This document shows positions 13,458-16,081 of a stretch of DNA of 16,081 nucleotides, piece after piece (positions within the stretch are counted from its first letter, which is position 1; every line of letters starts with the position of its first letter). A program made the translations under genes and the position numbers. The notes beneath the pieces were generated by a model, which was not told where the DNA came from, did no database searches, and saw only the letters and a program-made list of their open reading frames with translations. The stretch is from UMGS363 sp051891935 (GTDB lineage Bacteria > Bacillota > Clostridia > Oscillospirales > Ruminococcaceae), in assembly GCA_051891935.1 (NCBI GenBank), contig JBJFFR010000074.1, positions 1 through 16,081 on the forward strand, read 5' to 3'.

Positions 13458-14264
13458 TCAAAGCGAGCGCAGCTGCGGCTTTCTGTTCTTGTAAACAGCA
13501 TAATATTTAAAGCCGCAGTCTTTGAGTAGTTCTCCACATTCTGCAAACCTGTCACCGAGCGTTTCGGGAGTGTGGGCGTCCGAGCCGATAGTCACAAGCT
13601 CTCCGCCGAGCTCACGAAAACGCCTTAAAACATCCGTATTCGGGTTGGGTTCGTCCATTCCGTTTGAAAAAGCTCCGCTGTTGCATTCAAGAGCCTTTCC
13701 GTCCGATACGAGCTGACGAAGTATCTCGTCGATATAGTCAGAATATTCTCTGTAAGAATAGGTCAGACCGTGCTTTCTGCCATATCGGACAATGTAGTCG
13801 AGATGTCCAAGACTGTCATAGCATTTTATCCTTTTTATTCGTTCAAGCGTGACCTTGAAATAGCGTTCATACGATCCCGAACCGTTCTTCTCAAAGAATT
13901 CCGGAAAATACGGGTCGATCCCGTCAATAACGTGGTGAGAACCTATTACAAGATCAAGGCAGCTGTATTTTTTCATAAGCTCGTCAAGATAATCGGCTAT
14001 GTGCAGCTGCAGACCGAGCTCAACACCTATTGAAATGTCGATGATGTCGCTGTATTTTGCTTTCAACTCATTCATTTTAGCAATATAAGCGTCAAAGTCA
14101 AGGTTAAAGTCAACATCGGATACCATATCAAAATCGTGGTGATCGGTAACGCATATCTCTGTCATTCCGAGTGAGATCGCCCGTTCTATCTGCACTTCGG
14201 GCGGAGTGTCGCTGTCCCCCGAAAAGCTTGTATGAAAATGCTGATCGGCATAATATTTATCCAT
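13458..14264 (-). CDS. PHP-family histidinol-phosphatase
   Basis: A 268-residue PHP-domain phosphoesterase of the HisJ/HisK type, expected to dephosphorylate histidinol phosphate, the penultimate step of histidine synthesis. All metal-binding positions of the PHP trinuclear site are visible: H9-x-H11 (DQHFHTSFSGDS), D41-H42 (TDHHD), E82 (GVELG), H110/H111 (GSHH), H154 with D156 (GHLDY) and D229-x-H231 (IGSDAHTPETLG). The length is normal. There are no other histidine genes nearby, so a different phosphate ester is possible. ATG at 14264 with GGAAGGA 8 nt upstream. A strong promoter (14298-14326) drives it, back to back with the promoter at 14335-14363. Confidence 0.9.
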   Translation of the reverse strand: MDKYYADQHFHTSFSGDSDTPPEVQIERAISLGMTEICVTDHHDFDMVSDVDFNLDFDAYIAKMNELKAKYSDIIDISIGVELGLQLHIADYLDELMKKYSCLDLVIGSHHVIDGIDPYFPEFFEKNGSGSYERYFKVTLERIKRIKCYDSLGHLDYIVRYGRKHGLTYSYREYSDYIDEILRQLVSDGKALECNSGAFSNGMDEPNPNTDVLRRFRELGGELVTIGSDAHTPETLGDRFAECGELLKDCGFKYYAVYKNRKPQLRSL

Positions 14265-14297
14265 AAGACTTATCCTTCCAAATTCAAGATTTTCTTC

Positions 14298-14326
14298 ATT
14301 ATACCATATTTATACTCATTTGGCAA
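14298..14326 (-). promoter_or_regulatory. Promoter of the PHP phosphatase gene
   Basis: TTGCCA (14321-14326), 17 nt and TATAAT (14298-14303) with an extended TG on the minus strand. Divergent from the plus-strand promoter; the two -35 boxes are 8 nt apart. Confidence 0.8.
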
Positions 14327-14334
14327 ACAAAAAC

Positions 14335-14363
14335 TTGCATTTTGACCGATTCTATGTTATACT
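14335..14363 (+). promoter_or_regulatory. Promoter for structured element copy 2 and degV
   Basis: TTGCAT (14335-14340), 17 nt and TATACT (14358-14363) preceded by TG (extended -10). The start would be near 14370. The -10 box overlaps the left arm of the element, so a transcript from here would keep only the inner 5 bp of the closing stem. Confidence 0.7.
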
Positions 14364-14549
14364 AATTCCAAATCGTTCTATAGACAAAGCCGACAGATAG
14401 AATAATCCAAGTAGGTAAACTTGTTTACCTTGGAGAGCGACCGCAGGCAGGCTGCCTGCCGTCATTGCAATAACATTGCAAGGGAGCTTGACGCAGAATT
14501 GGATTATTATATCCAAGTATTTGTCTATAGGTTGATTTGGAATTAGTAT
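14359..14549 (+). ncRNA. Structured RNA-like element, copy 2
   Basis: 191 nt. The closing stem 14359-14374/14534-14549 is a perfect 16 bp. The hairpin TTCTAT (14376-14381)/ATAGAA (14397-14402) has loop AGACAAA (14382-14388), which can pair with TTTGTCT (14520-14526). The inner stem TAATCCAA (14403-14410)/TTGGATTA (14499-14506) encloses hairpins at 14411-14429 and 14443-14459 and the TTGCAAT/ATTGCAA hairpin (14465-14481), followed by GGGAGCTTGACGCAGA (14482-14497). An alternative local stem TTGGAT/ATCCAA (14499-14516) competes with the inner stem. It fills most of the 325-bp gap before degV. A degV leader RNA, a free small RNA or a MITE-like element are all possible. I could not assign it to a named RNA family. 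Confidence 0.6.
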
Positions 14550-14589
14550 TATAATCATATAAAATTTATTCTAAAGGAGATACCGTCTT

Positions 14590-15468
14590 ATGAGCAAAGT
14601 AAAGATCATGACCGACTCTGCAAGTGATATTTCCCTTGCACAGGCAGAAAAATACGATATTGCCCTTATCAATTTCTGGATAATCGTAGGCGAACGCAGC
14701 CTTCGTGAACACGTTGAGTATTCGACAAAGGAATTCTACAAGCTTATGGACGAATCGGAGGAGATGCCGCATACATCGCAGGTTCGTGTTGAGGACTATG
14801 TTGAAGAGTATGAAAAGCAGTATAACGACGGTGTTACCGACCTTATAAATGTCGTTATCGCATCTATCGGCTCAAACTCGTTCAATAACGCAAACGCCGC
14901 AAGGGACAGATTCTATGAAATTCACCCCGAAGCAAAGGATAAAATGAACATCACCGTTATGGACAGCAAAGCATATACGGGCGCGTACGGTCTTCCCGTT
15001 ATGCAGGCTGCAAAGAAGATACAGAAGGGCGCTTCGGCAGAGGAAGTTATCGCATACCTTACAGACTGGTTTGACAGCGGAATAATCATCTGTACTGCCT
15101 ATACGCTCAAATATGCAAGAAAATCGGGACGAGTTGGCTGCGTAAGTGCGTTTGTCGGTGAAATGCTCGGACTCAAGCCTATCATAACCTTCACGGACGC
15201 AGTTTCGGAAACCGTTGCAAAGATCAGAGGCGAAAAAGCCGTACTCCCTAAAATGGTGGAATATGCAACGGAGCACATGGTTCCGGGAACAGCCTATGCA
15301 ATACTTGACGGCAGCCGCCACGAGCTTACCGAAGAGCTTACAAAGATGATGAAGAAGGCTGTCGGCTATGAACCCGAGGAAATATGCGAAGTCGGCGCAA
15401 CGATCTCCTGCCACCTCGGACATGAGGTTTCGGGTATCATTGTTAAATGTCCGAACAGAAAAGCATAA
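14590..15468 (+). CDS. DegV-family fatty-acid-binding protein
   Basis: A 292-residue DegV protein. The family binds a fatty acid between two alpha/beta domains; in Gram-positives some members act with fatty-acid kinase FakA to phosphorylate exogenous fatty acids. The N-terminal KIMTDSASDIS is the diagnostic DegV start. Further features are EMPHTSQVRVEDY, NVVIASIGSNSFNNANAARD, VMDSKAYTGAYGL, ICTAYTLKYARKSGRVG, MLGLKPIITF and the C-terminal GATISCHLGHEVSGIIV, where the family's GxHxGPG-like loop appears as CHLGHEVSG. The length is normal and no signal peptide is present. ATG at 14590, with AAAGGAGA 9 nt upstream. The long leader contains structured element copy 2. A weak hairpin TGCCG/CGGCA (15473-15490) follows the stop but has no T-run. 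Confidence 0.92.
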   Translation: MSKVKIMTDSASDISLAQAEKYDIALINFWIIVGERSLREHVEYSTKEFYKLMDESEEMPHTSQVRVEDYVEEYEKQYNDGVTDLINVVIASIGSNSFNNANAARDRFYEIHPEAKDKMNITVMDSKAYTGAYGLPVMQAAKKIQKGASAEEVIAYLTDWFDSGIIICTAYTLKYARKSGRVGCVSAFVGEMLGLKPIITFTDAVSETVAKIRGEKAVLPKMVEYATEHMVPGTAYAILDGSRHELTEELTKMMKKAVGYEPEEICEVGATISCHLGHEVSGIIVKCPNRKA

Positions 15469-15499
15469 AAAATGCCGGCAATTTTCGGCACAAAAGAAC

Positions 15500-15529
15500 T
15501 TGACAATTTCAAAAAGGCTGATGTATAAT
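15500..15529 (+). promoter_or_regulatory. Promoter of the heptad-repeat gene
   Basis: TTGACA (15500-15505), 18 nt and TATAAT (15524-15529), both perfect hexamers. Start near 15536, so the leader before ATG is only about 15 nt and contains little more than the GGAGGTGG ribosome site. Confidence 0.85.
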
Positions 15530-15550
15530 ATAGTAGACGGAGGTGGTTAT

Positions 15551-16027
15551 ATGGAAACAAATGAGATTCTTTTACAGCTGCTCGAAGGTCAGAAGCAGAT
15601 GAACGAGCGCTTTGATAACGTGGATAAACGTCTTGACAATATGGACAAACGTCTTGACGATATGGATAGCCGTTTTGATGTTATAGATAAACGTCTTGAT
15701 GGTATGGACAAACGCCTTGATGGTATGGACAAACGTCTTGATGGTATGGATAAACGCCTTGACGATATGGACAAACGCCTTGACGGTATGGATAAACGCC
15801 TTGACGATATGGACAAACGCCTTGACGGTATGGACAAACGCCTTGACGGTATGGACAAACGCCTTGACGGTATGGATAGCCGTTTTGACAGAATAGAAAC
15901 ACGTTTGGACAAATTGGAAGAAGACGCTCAGATCACAAGATTCGCTGTTAATCATATCGGTGAAAAATTTGAAGAACTTGTCACGCTCCTTAATGACACC
16001 AACGTAGTAAGCTTTAAATTTACATAA
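15551..16027 (+). CDS. Heptad-repeat coiled-coil protein, unknown function
   Basis: A 158-residue protein. Residues 1-25 are a helical lead-in (METNEILLQLLEGQKQMNER). Residues 26-109 are twelve uninterrupted heptads of the type KRLDGMD (nine KRLDGMD or KRLDDMD units at 47-109), followed by two degenerate heptads (SRFDRIE, TRLDKLE). The tail from about 124 contains FAVNHIGEKFEELVTLL. Leu and Met fall at a/d-like positions with Lys, Arg and Asp outside, so a long rod-like coiled-coil oligomer is expected. There is no signal peptide or membrane segment. I do not know the function; similar repeat proteins occur in Firmicutes without assigned roles. ATG at 15551 with GGAGGTGG 4 nt before it and a strong promoter upstream. 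Confidence 0.85.
   Translation: METNEILLQLLEGQKQMNERFDNVDKRLDNMDKRLDDMDSRFDVIDKRLDGMDKRLDGMDKRLDGMDKRLDDMDKRLDGMDKRLDDMDKRLDGMDKRLDGMDKRLDGMDSRFDRIETRLDKLEEDAQITRFAVNHIGEKFEELVTLLNDTNVVSFKFT
15626..15877 (+). repeat. 21-bp coding minisatellite, 12 units
   Basis: Twelve consecutive 21-bp units, of which the nine at 15689-15877 are nearly identical (AAACGCCTTGACGGTATGGA and one base). Differences are mainly CTT context C/T changes and GGT/GAT swaps that recur between units, as left by unit duplication. Gain or loss of a unit keeps the frame and changes the rod length by seven residues. Confidence 0.93.
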
Positions 16028-16081
16028 GGGGTTCTCTAAAAACCGGGACACGAGCATATTTTCGTACATGACTTACATCAG

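Noticed and set aside
14872..15423. Minus-strand 183-codon frame opposite degV
   Set aside because: It is antisense to a complete DegV protein, has cysteine-rich, non-homologous content and no ribosome site.
15626..15877. CRISPR array
   Set aside because: The regular 21-bp repeats have no spacers, and the unit is a coding heptad within a well-initiated reading frame.
15572..16069. Minus-strand repeat protein opposite the heptad gene
   Set aside because: The repeat DNA is open in several frames by periodicity; only the plus frame has a promoter, ribosome site and non-repeat ends.

Overview
The window comes from a motile, low-to-mid GC member of the Clostridia, probably a Ruminococcus-like member of the Oscillospirales. 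This rests on spoVG, a Gram-positive late flagellar operon (flgM-flgN-flgK-flgL-DUF6470-fliW-csrA, then fliD-fliS-fliT-like), a consensus sigma-28 promoter, strong AGGAGG ribosome sites and sigma-A-type promoters. No database search was possible, so the assignment is an inference from gene content.

Layout. (1) 1-1604, minus strand: an accessory, AT-rich stretch. It holds an edge-truncated gene, an unrecognised 159-residue protein, a small Nudix hydrolase and a LURP-one-related protein. A 48-bp imperfect palindromic repeat occurs twice, each time just upstream of a ribosome site. (2) 1605-2882: spoVG on the plus strand, with a structured leader and its own terminator, converging on a NudF-type ADP-ribose pyrophosphatase gene. 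(3) 2948-4384: a 1.34-kb islet inserted at the 3' end of tRNA-Arg(CCG). It is bounded by a 51-bp direct repeat (50 of 51 identical) that duplicates the last 34 nt of the tRNA plus 17 nt beyond. Its only gene encodes an Abi_2/AbiF-type HEPN protein. Between a near-consensus promoter and this gene lies a short hairpin RNA with a terminator-like T-run, so the pair looks like an RNA-antitoxin/HEPN-toxin defence unit. (4) 4440-13319, minus strand: the late flagellar operon. A perfect sigma-28 promoter drives flgM, flgN, flgK, flgL, DUF6470, fliW and csrA. A 211-bp gap precedes fliD, fliS and a FliT-like gene. (5) 13458-15468: a PHP-type histidinol-phosphatase (minus) and a DegV protein (plus), expressed from back-to-back promoters. 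(6) 15500-16027: a small protein made almost entirely of heptad repeats encoded by a 21-bp minisatellite.

Two signals are the most unusual. One is the tRNA-anchored AbiF-like gene with its candidate RNA partner. The other is a structured element present twice, at 7299-7475 (in the csrA-fliD gap, overlapping the csrA stop) and at 14359-14549 (in the degV leader). The two copies differ strongly in sequence but keep the same 16-bp closing stem, inner stems and a loop-to-3'-end pseudoknot. Differences are compensated, and the G-U wobbles are valid only on the plus strand. This points to an RNA, or a small mobile element that encodes one.

The flagellar genes form a coherent late-assembly module. 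FlgM holds back sigma-28 until the hook is complete. FlgN, FliS and the FliT-like protein escort the late substrates FlgK/FlgL, flagellin and FliD. FliW and CsrA couple flagellin level to translation. The flagellin gene, often found between csrA and fliD, is not in this window; the structured element occupies that position.
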